From a bacterium (GTDB taxonomy: Bacteria > Patescibacteriota > Andersenbacteria > UBA10190), in assembly GCA_030698495.1 (NCBI GenBank), contig JAUYKA010000032.1, positions 1-38,599 of the forward strand: a DNA stretch of 38,599 nucleotides, written 5' to 3'. The notes beneath the pieces were generated by a model, which was not told the DNA's origin, did no database searches, and saw only the letters and a program-made list of their open reading frames with translations. The position numbers and the translations under genes were made by a program. Below are positions 16,653 to 24,677 of the stretch, piece by piece (the first letter of the stretch is position 1; the number at the start of each line of letters is the position of its first letter).

Positions 16653-16880
16653 CTATGGTGGTTTTTGTCCGCCTAGGCCCGTGGTGTCTTTGGGGTCGGG
16701 CCGGGAAGCGCGAAGATTTTCGCGCTGAATGGCCTCGTACACTTCTCGGCGGTGCACCGGGATTTCCGACGGCGCTTCGATACCGAGGCGGACTTTGTCG
16801 CCGCGGATATCGACGATGGTGATGACGATGTTGTCGCCGATGATGATGCTCTCATCCCGCTGACGGCTTAAGACCAACAT
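16653..16880 (-). CDS. csrA: Carbon storage regulator CsrA
   Basis: [55 protein letters not shown]. Confidence 0.96.
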   Translation of the reverse strand: MLVLSRQRDESIIIGDNIVITIVDIRGDKVRLGIEAPSEIPVHRREVYEAIQRENLRASRPDPKDTTGLGGQKPP

Positions 16881-17017
16881 GCTTCTCTCCTTGGTATAGC
16901 GGTTTACTGTGGGGATGTTAAAAGAACCAATCGAGCGGCTATTATGGCACAGGCATTAATAAAAAGCAAGGAGGACGCGCTGTATTGCCAAGTAAACTAT
17001 GCTAGGCTGAAGTAGGT

Positions 17018-17848
17018 ATGTATATAACTAAAGCCAGAGGAAATAAGGAGCCGTTTTCGGAGGAAAAGATACACTCATCGAGTCTGCGAGCCGGTGCATC
17101 GTCGGAAGTGGCCATGGATATTACCAGGCGGGTGCAGAAAAAGATAAAACCGGGTGTAAGCTCGGATAAAATATATGAGCAGGTGGTGAAGGGGTTGCAG
17201 CAGCATGAACCGGCCTTAGCGGCGCGCTATTCATTGAAAAGGGCAATTATGAAAATGGGACCGACGGGATATCCTTTTGAACAGTATATAGCCGCGGTGT
17301 TGCGGGAGCACGGTTATGGCGCCGAGGTGGGCCAGATAATGTCCGGTGAGTGTGTACAGCACGAAGTTGATATATTAGCCCGGCGAGAAAAGAAAAATTA
17401 TTTAATTGAATGTAAATATCATAATCAACCGGGGACGAGATCGGACATAAAGGTGCCGCTATATGTTTACGCTCGTTTTTTAGATGTGAAGAAAAAGTGG
17501 GACGAAAGCCATGTCGGCGATCCGCTGGCCGGCGCTTGGGTGGTGACTAATACTAAGGTGACGCAGGACGCTGTTATGTATTGCAAATGCGTTGGTATGC
17601 GGGTGATTGCCTGGCGTTATCCTGGTAGCGGAGGGTTGGAACAGTTAATAGAAAGCAAAAAACTGTATCCGTTGACGGTATTGCCGTCACTTTCCAGTGC
17701 TATTTGGATACAGTTAGCGCGCTGCGGCATTGTTTTAGTTAGAGATTTGCTGCGTTTTGACAGTGTTAGTTTGTCTCGGAAGACGGGGTTAGCGGTACGA
17801 TCATTGGGTAATATTCGGGCGGAAGCGCAACAGTTGCTGGCTGTTTAG
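17018..17848 (+). CDS. ATP-cone + Mrr-like restriction-endonuclease-fold protein with C-terminal helical (HhH-like) region
   Basis: N-terminal ATP-cone-like KARGNKEPFSEEKIHSSSLRAGAS; nuclease motif EVDILARREKKNYLIECKYHNQPG; C-terminal ARCGIVLVRDLLRFDSVSLSRKTGL. Confidence 0.75.
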   Translation: MYITKARGNKEPFSEEKIHSSSLRAGASSEVAMDITRRVQKKIKPGVSSDKIYEQVVKGLQQHEPALAARYSLKRAIMKMGPTGYPFEQYIAAVLREHGYGAEVGQIMSGECVQHEVDILARREKKNYLIECKYHNQPGTRSDIKVPLYVYARFLDVKKKWDESHVGDPLAGAWVVTNTKVTQDAVMYCKCVGMRVIAWRYPGSGGLEQLIESKKLYPLTVLPSLSSAIWIQLARCGIVLVRDLLRFDSVSLSRKTGLAVRSLGNIRAEAQQLLAV

Positions 17849-17928
17849 GGGGTAATTTCCCTTGCCGGAGACGTGTTGATTAGGAAGGCTTGAGATATAG
17901 ATAATTTAAAAGAAAGGGGATGAGAACT

Positions 17929-18171
17929 ATGTTTATGAATGAACCCAGCAAAGACGATATTGTTCGTGACGCTAAAAAATTAGCGGAGGATACAAGCAGG
18001 TATATGTATGCGCATGGTGAAGAAAAATGGCATAAGCTACAAGCCAAGGCGACCATGAAGGGGAGAAAGCTGGACGAGTTAGTGAACGGCAATGCTTGGG
18101 CGGCCGTGGGAATAGCGGCGGCTATTGGTGTGTTGATTGGTGCGGCAGTTTCAAAGATGCCGCGGCGGTAA
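17929..18171 (+). CDS. DUF883/YqjD-ElaB-like small membrane protein
   Basis: DIVRDAKKLAEDTSRYM...NAWAAVGIAAAIGVLIGAAVSKMPRR; C-terminal TM. Confidence 0.65.
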   Translation: MFMNEPSKDDIVRDAKKLAEDTSRYMYAHGEEKWHKLQAKATMKGRKLDELVNGNAWAAVGIAAAIGVLIGAAVSKMPRR

Positions 18172-18181
18172 AAGACTTAAT

Positions 18182-18484
18182 ATGAAAACATGGGTGAAAT
18201 CGGCCGCTTGGATAGGCTTGTACTGGGGCTTGTCACTGGCGGCGATAGGTAAGAAACGGGCGGTGGCCAGGATAAAATATTTAATAACGGCAGTGTTGAT
18301 GTTTGTCTTGGCTGCAGTTGCGGCAGCGGTCGGCGCGGTTTTTCTGGTCAGCGGATTGTATTTAAAACTGGTGGTAATTGTCGGGGGAGTCCGAGCGGCG
18401 CTTTTGGTGGCGGGTATTGCCGTGGTTGCGGCGGTGCTGATTTTGTTTGAAGGGTGGCGGCGGCTGACAAAGGCCAGGTCGTAA
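18182..18484 (+). CDS. Small two-TM membrane protein, holin/DUF1469-like
   Basis: Directly follows the DUF883-like gene; two hydrophobic segments (VLMFVLAAVAAAVGAVFLVSGLYL; AALLVAGIAVVAAVLILF). ORF track start 18137; ATG at 18182 preferred. Confidence 0.55.
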   Translation: MKTWVKSAAWIGLYWGLSLAAIGKKRAVARIKYLITAVLMFVLAAVAAAVGAVFLVSGLYLKLVVIVGGVRAALLVAGIAVVAAVLILFEGWRRLTKARS

Positions 18485-18512
18485 GTAGGTGTAATTTGGA
18501 ACTGAATTATTA

Positions 18513-18546
18513 AAGAAAGCACCCCGGACGTACGGGGTGCTTTCTT
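18513..18546 (+). terminator. Rho-independent terminator
   Basis: AAGAAAGCACCCCG gacgta CGGGGTGCTTTCTT. Confidence 0.85.
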
Positions 18547-18591
18547 GTTGGGGTGATAATTTGACAGGGAACTGGTGAGTGGGTGTAGTAT

Positions 18592-18795
18592 GTGTGGGTC
18601 AGGGATGTTTTTTGTACCTTTTGCAGGAAAGGGCAGAATATGGAGGCCGGGACAATTCACTGGGGGTGGTTGGCAGTGCGGGCGTTGTTGCTCGTAGTCA
18701 CAATGGTAGTGGTGGCTTACTTGGTCAGTCAGTCGAGCAGCTACAACGACTCACGCGAAAACCGGTCAAAGCAGACAGCCGGGAAATACAGATGA
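18592..18795 (+). CDS. Small single-TM protein (start may be ATG 18640)
   Basis: IHWGWLAVRALLLVVTMVVVAYLVSQSSS; framed by terminators at 18513-18546 and 18813-18845. Confidence 0.4.
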   Translation: MWVRDVFCTFCRKGQNMEAGTIHWGWLAVRALLLVVTMVVVAYLVSQSSSYNDSRENRSKQTAGKYR

Positions 18796-18812
18796 TAGTT
18801 TTGCCCGGCCAT

Positions 18813-18845
18813 AAATCGCATATCGGGGGTATGCGATTTTCTTTT
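18813..18845 (+). terminator. Terminator-like hairpin
   Basis: AAATCGCATA tcggggg TATGCGATTTTCTTTTT; perfect 10-bp stem. Confidence 0.75.
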
Positions 18846-18960
18846 TGGCTTGATTTAGTGTTTTGGGGGAAAGTCACCCTTGCATTTATTGGAAATATTC
18901 ATACTATGTCATATGGTCGTTGTGTTTTGATGTTCTTTGGTTCAACATTGGGAGGTGTCG

Positions 18961-19173
18961 ATGGAGAAGCACGGGAAAACGGAAGTTGCTAGTCGCGCTG
19001 ACGTGGAGCGTGATCCTGTGTGGCGGGTGCCGGGAAGGAGTGATTTGATGACTACAGAGGAGGTTGATGACTTATTGGTTCTTCCTCTTGATAAAGCGCC
19101 TGATCCGGACGAGATACTTTTGTGCGACGGCGAAAGATCGGGCATCAGCTTCAAGACGTTCTACGGGGGGTAG
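18961..19173 (+). CDS. Hypothetical small protein (~70 aa)
   Basis: SD ggaggt before ATG 18961; followed by a terminator at 19209-19243. Confidence 0.5.
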   Translation: MEKHGKTEVASRADVERDPVWRVPGRSDLMTTEEVDDLLVLPLDKAPDPDEILLCDGERSGISFKTFYGG

Positions 19174-19208
19174 AATTTCTTCGGGGCCAGTCGATACAAG
19201 CAATCAAT

Positions 19209-19243
19209 AGCCGCTTCTGTTTTACGGGAGCGGCTCTTCTTTT
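19209..19243 (+). terminator. Rho-independent terminator
   Basis: AGCCGCT ... AGCGGCT cttcTTTTTT. Confidence 0.7.
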
Positions 19244-19274
19244 TTATCGGTTTATTAGAGTAAGCTAGAAGGTA

Positions 19275-20024
19275 ATGTCGCAGTACTACAACGCCAAGCG
19301 GACAAGGAATATTTTTGATCCGGATAGCAGGGCTTCATTTAATTTGAGTCGATCAAAGATTGATTTGTTTATGGAATGTCCAAAATGTTTTTATATGGAT
19401 CGGCGTCTGGGGGTGGGGCGGCCGCCGGGATACCCGTTTAATTTGAATTCGGCGGTGGATACGCTGTTGAAGAAAGAGTTTGATTGGCATCGAGCGCGGG
19501 GGAGTAAGCATCCGTTAATGGAAGCCTATAAGATAGATGCGGTGCCGTTTAAGCACGAGAAGATGAATGAGTGGCGGGAGAATTTTAAAGGGGTGCGCGC
19601 GTTGCATAAAGCGACCAACCTGGTGATTACCGGCGCGGTGGATGATGTTTGGGTTAATCCGCAGGGGGAACTGATAGTGGTGGATTATAAATCAACGGCC
19701 AAGGAGAGTGAAGTTAATATAGATGCGCCGTGGCAGATCGGTTACAAGAGACAAATGGAAGTGTATCAGTGGCTATTGCGGCAGAACGGTTTTAAAGTGG
19801 CCAATACCGGTTATTTCGTTTATGCCAATGGGCGCACCGATCGCAAAGCTTTTGACGGTAAACTGGAGTTTGATGTGACGGTGCTGCCGTACACGGGCAG
19901 TGCTGATTGGATAGAAGGCGCTTTAACTGATATCAAGAAGTGTTTGATGGGTGAGGAGGTTCCGCTATCTGGTAAAGATTGCGACTTTTGCGCGTATCGT
20001 GTGGCGGCGCGAGCGTTTGATTAG
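19275..20024 (+). CDS. PD-(D/E)XK nuclease superfamily protein (RecB/Cas4-like nuclease domain)
   Basis: LSRSKIDLFMECPKCFYMDRRL, ITGAVDDVWVNPQGELIVVDYKST, QMEVYQWLLR, C-terminal KDCDFCAYR. Confidence 0.85.
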   Translation: MSQYYNAKRTRNIFDPDSRASFNLSRSKIDLFMECPKCFYMDRRLGVGRPPGYPFNLNSAVDTLLKKEFDWHRARGSKHPLMEAYKIDAVPFKHEKMNEWRENFKGVRALHKATNLVITGAVDDVWVNPQGELIVVDYKSTAKESEVNIDAPWQIGYKRQMEVYQWLLRQNGFKVANTGYFVYANGRTDRKAFDGKLEFDVTVLPYTGSADWIEGALTDIKKCLMGEEVPLSGKDCDFCAYRVAARAFD

Positions 20025-20597
20025 CTAATTACTGTGTATATCTTGTTCGCGGAAAGCGTAAAGGCCGACGCCTATTAAGATGACGAAGATAGCGATAATA
20101 GTGACGAGTCGTCCCCAGCCGGGTGACATCATCCAAATTTGAGTGCCGGCGACAAAAAAGGCGACAATACCGCCGATCATGAGGCCGGGAGCAACCGGTT
20201 TAAGTTGTTTCAATAAGAGACTGGCGGTTACAGCTAAAGCGCCACCAATAGCAAAAACAAAAAGAGTGGTTTGACGGCTAGATTCGGTTTGGGCTTCTCG
20301 CTGGCGATCAATTGTTAGTGGTCCCTGGCAGTAGGCAGACGGTACGGCTGGAGAGTTTTCGTCCAGGCGCTGTGGTGCGTTTTTAGCGGATGTTTCTGGA
20401 ACCCAGCGTCCGCCGGCGGCTTGGCAGGATTCTCGGGTGCTGGTATCGGGGTAAGCTTCGAGCAGGGGTTGCGGCGGCGGAGTAATTTGAATGGCGATAC
20501 TGCGTAGTACCAATACATAAAGGAGGGCCAGGGCAATAGCAAACGCACCGGTGACAAAGTTGATAGTCCAGCGCCGAGCGGTTTTTGAGGCAGGCAT
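20025..20597 (-). CDS. Hypothetical membrane protein
   Basis: 190 aa with several TM segments. Confidence 0.6.
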   Translation of the reverse strand: MPASKTARRWTINFVTGAFAIALALLYVLVLRSIAIQITPPPQPLLEAYPDTSTRESCQAAGGRWVPETSAKNAPQRLDENSPAVPSAYCQGPLTIDRQREAQTESSRQTTLFVFAIGGALAVTASLLLKQLKPVAPGLMIGGIVAFFVAGTQIWMMSPGWGRLVTIIAIFVILIGVGLYAFREQDIHSN

Positions 20598-20670
20598 GTT
20601 TATAGTATAAACGCAAAGTTAAAAACGAAAAAGGTAAAACAGCAACATAAAACTCAAAAGAATTCATTGT

Positions 20671-20702
20671 AAAAAATGCCCCTTCACCGCGAGGTGAAGG
20701 GG
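20671..20702 (-). terminator. Terminator hairpin for minus-strand gene
   Basis: aaaaaatgCCCCTTCACcgcgaGGTGAAGGGG; T-run on the minus strand. Confidence 0.7.
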
Positions 20703-20732
20703 GAGGGCGCGAGCGAGGCTGTGGTATTGGCG

Positions 20733-20942
20733 CTATTCAGTCCAGACGCTAGCGTAGGCTTCGGTTTTGTGCTGATTGGCCTTAGCCTTGACTTTTTGAC
20801 GGAGTTCGTCGACTTGGTGGGGTAGACTAAGGTGTTTGACTTCATCGCTGAAGTTATAAAGATCGGCGACTTCGTGAAGATCAAGGAAATCCATCCGATC
20901 AATCGTTTCAATCGACAGGGCAGCGAGAGCGGTTATGCACAT
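20733..20942 (-). CDS. Hypothetical small protein (69 aa)
   Basis: Complete ORF ending before the minus-strand terminator; SD-like aaaggagtc upstream of its ATG on the minus strand. Confidence 0.5.
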   Translation of the reverse strand: MCITALAALSIETIDRMDFLDLHEVADLYNFSDEVKHLSLPHQVDELRQKVKAKANQHKTEAYASVWTE

Positions 20943-21121
20943 ATCAGACTCCTTTCGCGAGTGGTTGTATATAACAAAACCGACCCTTAGAGTAAGTCGG
21001 TTCGTTGATAAAGAGGACGATATTCATACTATATCATATCTTTTCATATGAGTTATCCACTCTTGTTAAAGCTCTTGTCATTGGTAGGAAAAACTGGCAA
21101 GGATTAACAATAGGTTCCACA

Positions 21122-21448
21122 ATGCAGTTAATTGATAGAAAAACGAAGCCGTGCCAAGGGGTTAAATCTTTGTTGGATGAGGCCGAGGTACGGGAATTTT
21201 TAGAACAGCTGACTACATCTTGGCAGTTGATTGATGATAAAAAATTGAGACAAGAGTTAGAGTTCGCCAGCTTTATGGACACGATGTTGTTTATCAACGA
21301 CTTGGCGGCGATCGCGGAAGATGCCGATCATCATCCTGATGTTTTTTTCTCCGGCACTAAGGTGGTGGTGGAGTTGTGGACGCATTCATCTGGGGGGTTG
21401 ACGGAAAATGACTTTATATTAGCCAGTAGGCTGGAAGATATTCTGTAA
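21122..21448 (+). CDS. Pterin-4a-carbinolamine dehydratase-like (DCoH family) protein
   Basis: WQLIDDKKLRQELEFASFMDTMLFINDLAAIAEDADHHPDVFFSGTKVVVELWTHSSGGLTENDFILASRLE. Confidence 0.85.
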   Translation: MQLIDRKTKPCQGVKSLLDEAEVREFLEQLTTSWQLIDDKKLRQELEFASFMDTMLFINDLAAIAEDADHHPDVFFSGTKVVVELWTHSSGGLTENDFILASRLEDIL

Positions 21449-21587
21449 GTAAATACAGCCAATTTTTAATTTTTAATTTAAAATTTTTAATCAATATATA
21501 AATTACGGAATTTATAAATTATTTTGGTCATTAATAAAAGTTCGGATACTATTTATATATACCTTTATTTGCTAACTACTTCATATT

Positions 21588-22916
21588 ATGTTTAATCCGG
21601 ATATTTTTCGTTCTTATGATGTTCGCGGTGTGGTGCCGGACGAGTTTGATCCGGCCGAAGCATATCATATCGGTCGGGCTTATGTTGAGTACACGCAAGC
21701 TGATCGTGTAGTGGTGGCGCGGGATATGCGCCAGAGTGGAGACGAGATAGAAGCGGAGTTGGTACGCGGTTTAACGGAGGCCGGGGCGGATGTGGTAAAA
21801 ATCGGGCAGTCAACTTCGCCCATGTTTTATTTCTCGGTGCATTATTTGAAAGTTGACGGCGGTTTAATGGTGACGGCATCGCACAATCCGGGTAAATACA
21901 ATGGGATTAAAATGACACGCAAAGAAGCTATTCCCATAGGCGGCGATTCCGGTTTGTATGATATTCGTGATTTGGCTAAAAAGAGACAGTGGCAAGAGGT
22001 AGCGGAGAAAGGAAATGTGTCAGAAGATACATCAATAAAGAAAGCTTATTTGGATATGGCTTGCGAAGATGGTTTGGCGGAAGGTTTAAAGATAGTAGCG
22101 GATGCGGGTAATGGAATGTCGGGGTTATTATTGAATGATGTTTTCAAAAGAATTGGCGGAGAAGTGGTGCCGTTGTATTGGGAGCTGGATGGGAGTTTTC
22201 CCAACCATGAAGCAAATCCTTTGGAAGAGAAGAATATGCGCGATTTGCATACGGCGGTTAAGGAGAACGGAGCTGATTTGGGCGTGGCTTTTGACGGCGA
22301 TGCCGACCGGGTGTTTTTCGGTACCGAGCAGGGCGTGACTGTTCCCGGCGATATTACCACGGCGTTGATTGCCCAGCGGGTTTTGGCCCAACAGACGGGA
22401 GCGACTATTTTGTATGACTTGCGTTCATCGCGAGCGACTAAAGAGGCTATTGAGGCGGCGGGCGGTAAGGCGGTAATGAGTAAGGTGGGGCATTCCAATA
22501 TCAAGAAGCAAATGCGGGAAACGGGTGCGGTGTTTGCCGGAGAGCTGTCCGGGCATTTTTATTTCACGCCGTGGTATGCCGAGTCGGGGCTGCTGGCATT
22601 GATGGCGATAATTAAAACATTAAAGAAAGATGGCAAGCCGCTATCGCAAATAGTTGAGCCGTTGTTACGCTACGTGAAAACCCCGGAAATTAATTTTGAA
22701 GTGGCCGATAAAGCAGGAGCTATGAATCGAATAAAAGAGCGGTTCAGCGACGCGGATATATTGGAGCTGGATGGTGTGTCGATAAGCTATCCCGAGTGGT
22801 GGGCTAATGTGCGGGCGAGCAATACGGAACCTTTGTTGCGGCTGAATATGGAGGCGAACACACCGCAACTGTTAGCGGAAAAAAGAGCCGAGATTGAAGA
22901 GTTGATTAAGGAATAG
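21588..22916 (+). CDS. Phosphomannomutase/phosphoglucomutase
   Basis: FRSYDVRGVVPDEFDPAEAYHIGRAY, VTASHNPGKYNGIKM, GVAFDGDADRVFF, VRASNTEPLLRLNMEA. Confidence 0.94.
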   Translation: MFNPDIFRSYDVRGVVPDEFDPAEAYHIGRAYVEYTQADRVVVARDMRQSGDEIEAELVRGLTEAGADVVKIGQSTSPMFYFSVHYLKVDGGLMVTASHNPGKYNGIKMTRKEAIPIGGDSGLYDIRDLAKKRQWQEVAEKGNVSEDTSIKKAYLDMACEDGLAEGLKIVADAGNGMSGLLLNDVFKRIGGEVVPLYWELDGSFPNHEANPLEEKNMRDLHTAVKENGADLGVAFDGDADRVFFGTEQGVTVPGDITTALIAQRVLAQQTGATILYDLRSSRATKEAIEAAGGKAVMSKVGHSNIKKQMRETGAVFAGELSGHFYFTPWYAESGLLALMAIIKTLKKDGKPLSQIVEPLLRYVKTPEINFEVADKAGAMNRIKERFSDADILELDGVSISYPEWWANVRASNTEPLLRLNMEANTPQLLAEKRAEIEELIKE

Positions 22917-23022
22917 GGCAGGTAGGTTTCCGGCTGGATTTTTTGCCGACCTTGAGTTACGGTGAGTTTGGTTCATTTCTCAAGAGGAACTTCACTAAAG
23001 GCATTCGCCGAAGGGGGTCGAG

Positions 23023-23421
23023 ATGAAATGGTTTAAAGCTCTTTGGCTGGCTGGCCTGTATACTTTGGCCGGCTTCGGTTTGGTGGTGTTGGCAACGTGG
23101 ACTGTTTTGCCGTCCTCCCAGCGGGCATTGGTGCCGACTGATTATCAGGGAGGTGTGTATCAGCTGGAGGTGGGACAGCCGCCTGATTGGCAAGCGTCAT
23201 ACCGCATGGCCGAGCTGGTATACGGTTATGACCGGGTATACCGTATGCGGCTTGATGTGTGGGAAAAAGGCGAGCAGTCACCTATTTTGTTTGTGTGGAC
23301 GTCGCCCGAGGAAACGCCCGCTTATGGTTTTCAAGTTAAGGGCTTGGAGGTGCGCCGGGTTAAGGGAAAAGCGCCACCTTCGGTTGAGCCGGTGTCATCG
23401 GGGCAGATTGCCGTGAAATAG
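23023..23421 (+). CDS. Hypothetical protein with N-terminal TM
   Basis: 132-aa ORF between a PMM gene and a terminator; N-terminal hydrophobic LWLAGLYTLAGFGLVVLATW. Confidence 0.55.
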   Translation: MKWFKALWLAGLYTLAGFGLVVLATWTVLPSSQRALVPTDYQGGVYQLEVGQPPDWQASYRMAELVYGYDRVYRMRLDVWEKGEQSPILFVWTSPEETPAYGFQVKGLEVRRVKGKAPPSVEPVSSGQIAVK

Positions 23422-23434
23422 TATCAGGTTATTG

Positions 23435-23465
23435 AGTGGTCGAGCGATGAGTTCGGCCACTTTTT
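23435..23465 (+). terminator. Rho-independent terminator
   Basis: AGTGGTCGA gcgatgag TTCGGCCACT TTTT. Confidence 0.7.
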
Positions 23466-23480
23466 CAAGTTCAAGTGTTT

Positions 23481-24515
23481 TTACAATAGTCCCATTTTTT
23501 CTTTGACGTCACGCAAGGTAGTATTCGCGAATTGTTCGGCGTGATGTTTGCCTCGGCCCAACATGATACGCAGCTCATCGTCGCTCTGACGCAGTTTTTT
23601 GTATTCTTGCTGCAGGGGGGATAATTGATTGATGACTAATTGAGCAAGCGCTTCTTTGAATTCTTTGTAGCCTTTGCCGTTGAACTTGGCCTCGATGGCT
23701 GATGGTTCTTCGTCACTAAAGGCTTGGTAGATGGTCAGTAAGTTTTTGACGGCCGGTCCGCTTTTGGTAAAGGAAAAAACAGGATCGGTCTCGGTAACGG
23801 CTGACATAATCTTGATTTTGATTTCATCCGGAGAATCTGTTAAGGCAATATAGCTTTTAGTATTGTCGCTCTTACTCATTTTTTTAGTCGGATCGGACAG
23901 GGACATGATTCGCGCCGTGTTGTTATTAATCTTAGCCTCGGGGATGGTGAAGACTTCGCCGAAACGATTATTGAAGCGTTGGGCAATGTCGCGCGCCAGT
24001 TCAATATGTTGTACCTGATCTTCGCCGACGGGCACAATCCGGGTTTGGTAAAGAAGGATATCGGCAGCCATAAGAACGGGGTAGCCGAACAATCCGGCCG
24101 TCGCTCCGCTTTCAGCGGAGGCTATGGCCGGCAAGCCGGCTTTGTTTTTCTTGCTAAGTTGTTTTGACTTGTCTTTGAACTGGGTCATGCGGGCGAGCTC
24201 GCCGAAGGGGGTGGTGGTCATAAGAAGCCAGGCCAGCTCGGTGTGAGCGGCAACGTGGGATTGGACGAAGACGATACTTTGGTCCGGGTTAATGCCCGCG
24301 GCCAAGTACGTCGCTGCCAGATTTAAAATGCGCTCGGGCATATCTTTTGGTTCGTAGGGGACAGTGATGGCGTGTTCATCAACAATGCAGAAATAGCCGG
24401 TGTTATCGGCGGCCAGTCTTACCCATTGTTTAATGGCGCCTAAGTAGTTGCCGATGTGCAGAGTGCCGGAGGGCTGAATGCCGGAGAAAATGGTTTTTTT
24501 CTGGGGGCTAGTCAT
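23481..24515 (-). CDS. trpS: Tryptophanyl-tRNA synthetase
   Basis: FSGIQPSGTLHIGNYLGAIKQW, DEHAIT, PVLMAADILLYQ, PVGEDQVQHIELARDIAQRFN, SLSDPTKKMSKSD. Confidence 0.97.
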   Translation of the reverse strand: MTSPQKKTIFSGIQPSGTLHIGNYLGAIKQWVRLAADNTGYFCIVDEHAITVPYEPKDMPERILNLAATYLAAGINPDQSIVFVQSHVAAHTELAWLLMTTTPFGELARMTQFKDKSKQLSKKNKAGLPAIASAESGATAGLFGYPVLMAADILLYQTRIVPVGEDQVQHIELARDIAQRFNNRFGEVFTIPEAKINNNTARIMSLSDPTKKMSKSDNTKSYIALTDSPDEIKIKIMSAVTETDPVFSFTKSGPAVKNLLTIYQAFSDEEPSAIEAKFNGKGYKEFKEALAQLVINQLSPLQQEYKKLRQSDDELRIMLGRGKHHAEQFANTTLRDVKEKMGLL

Positions 24516-24603
24516 TGCTTAAACAGTACGATATTGGGAGAAGGCGGGCAAGGCAAGAAAGCTTAAAACTTAAAACGAAAAAGGAAAAACAACAACGCAA
24601 AGC

Positions 24604-24628
24604 AAAAAAGACTGTTTCGTGAGTCTTT
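24604..24628 (-). terminator. Terminator downstream of rnj (minus strand)
   Basis: AAAGACT gtttcgtg AGTCTTT with an A-run on plus (T-run on minus). Confidence 0.6.
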
Positions 24629-24677
24629 GTTCTTTTATGGTGTAGTTTTTACTTTTTCGTTTTGCCTTTTTAGTTTG

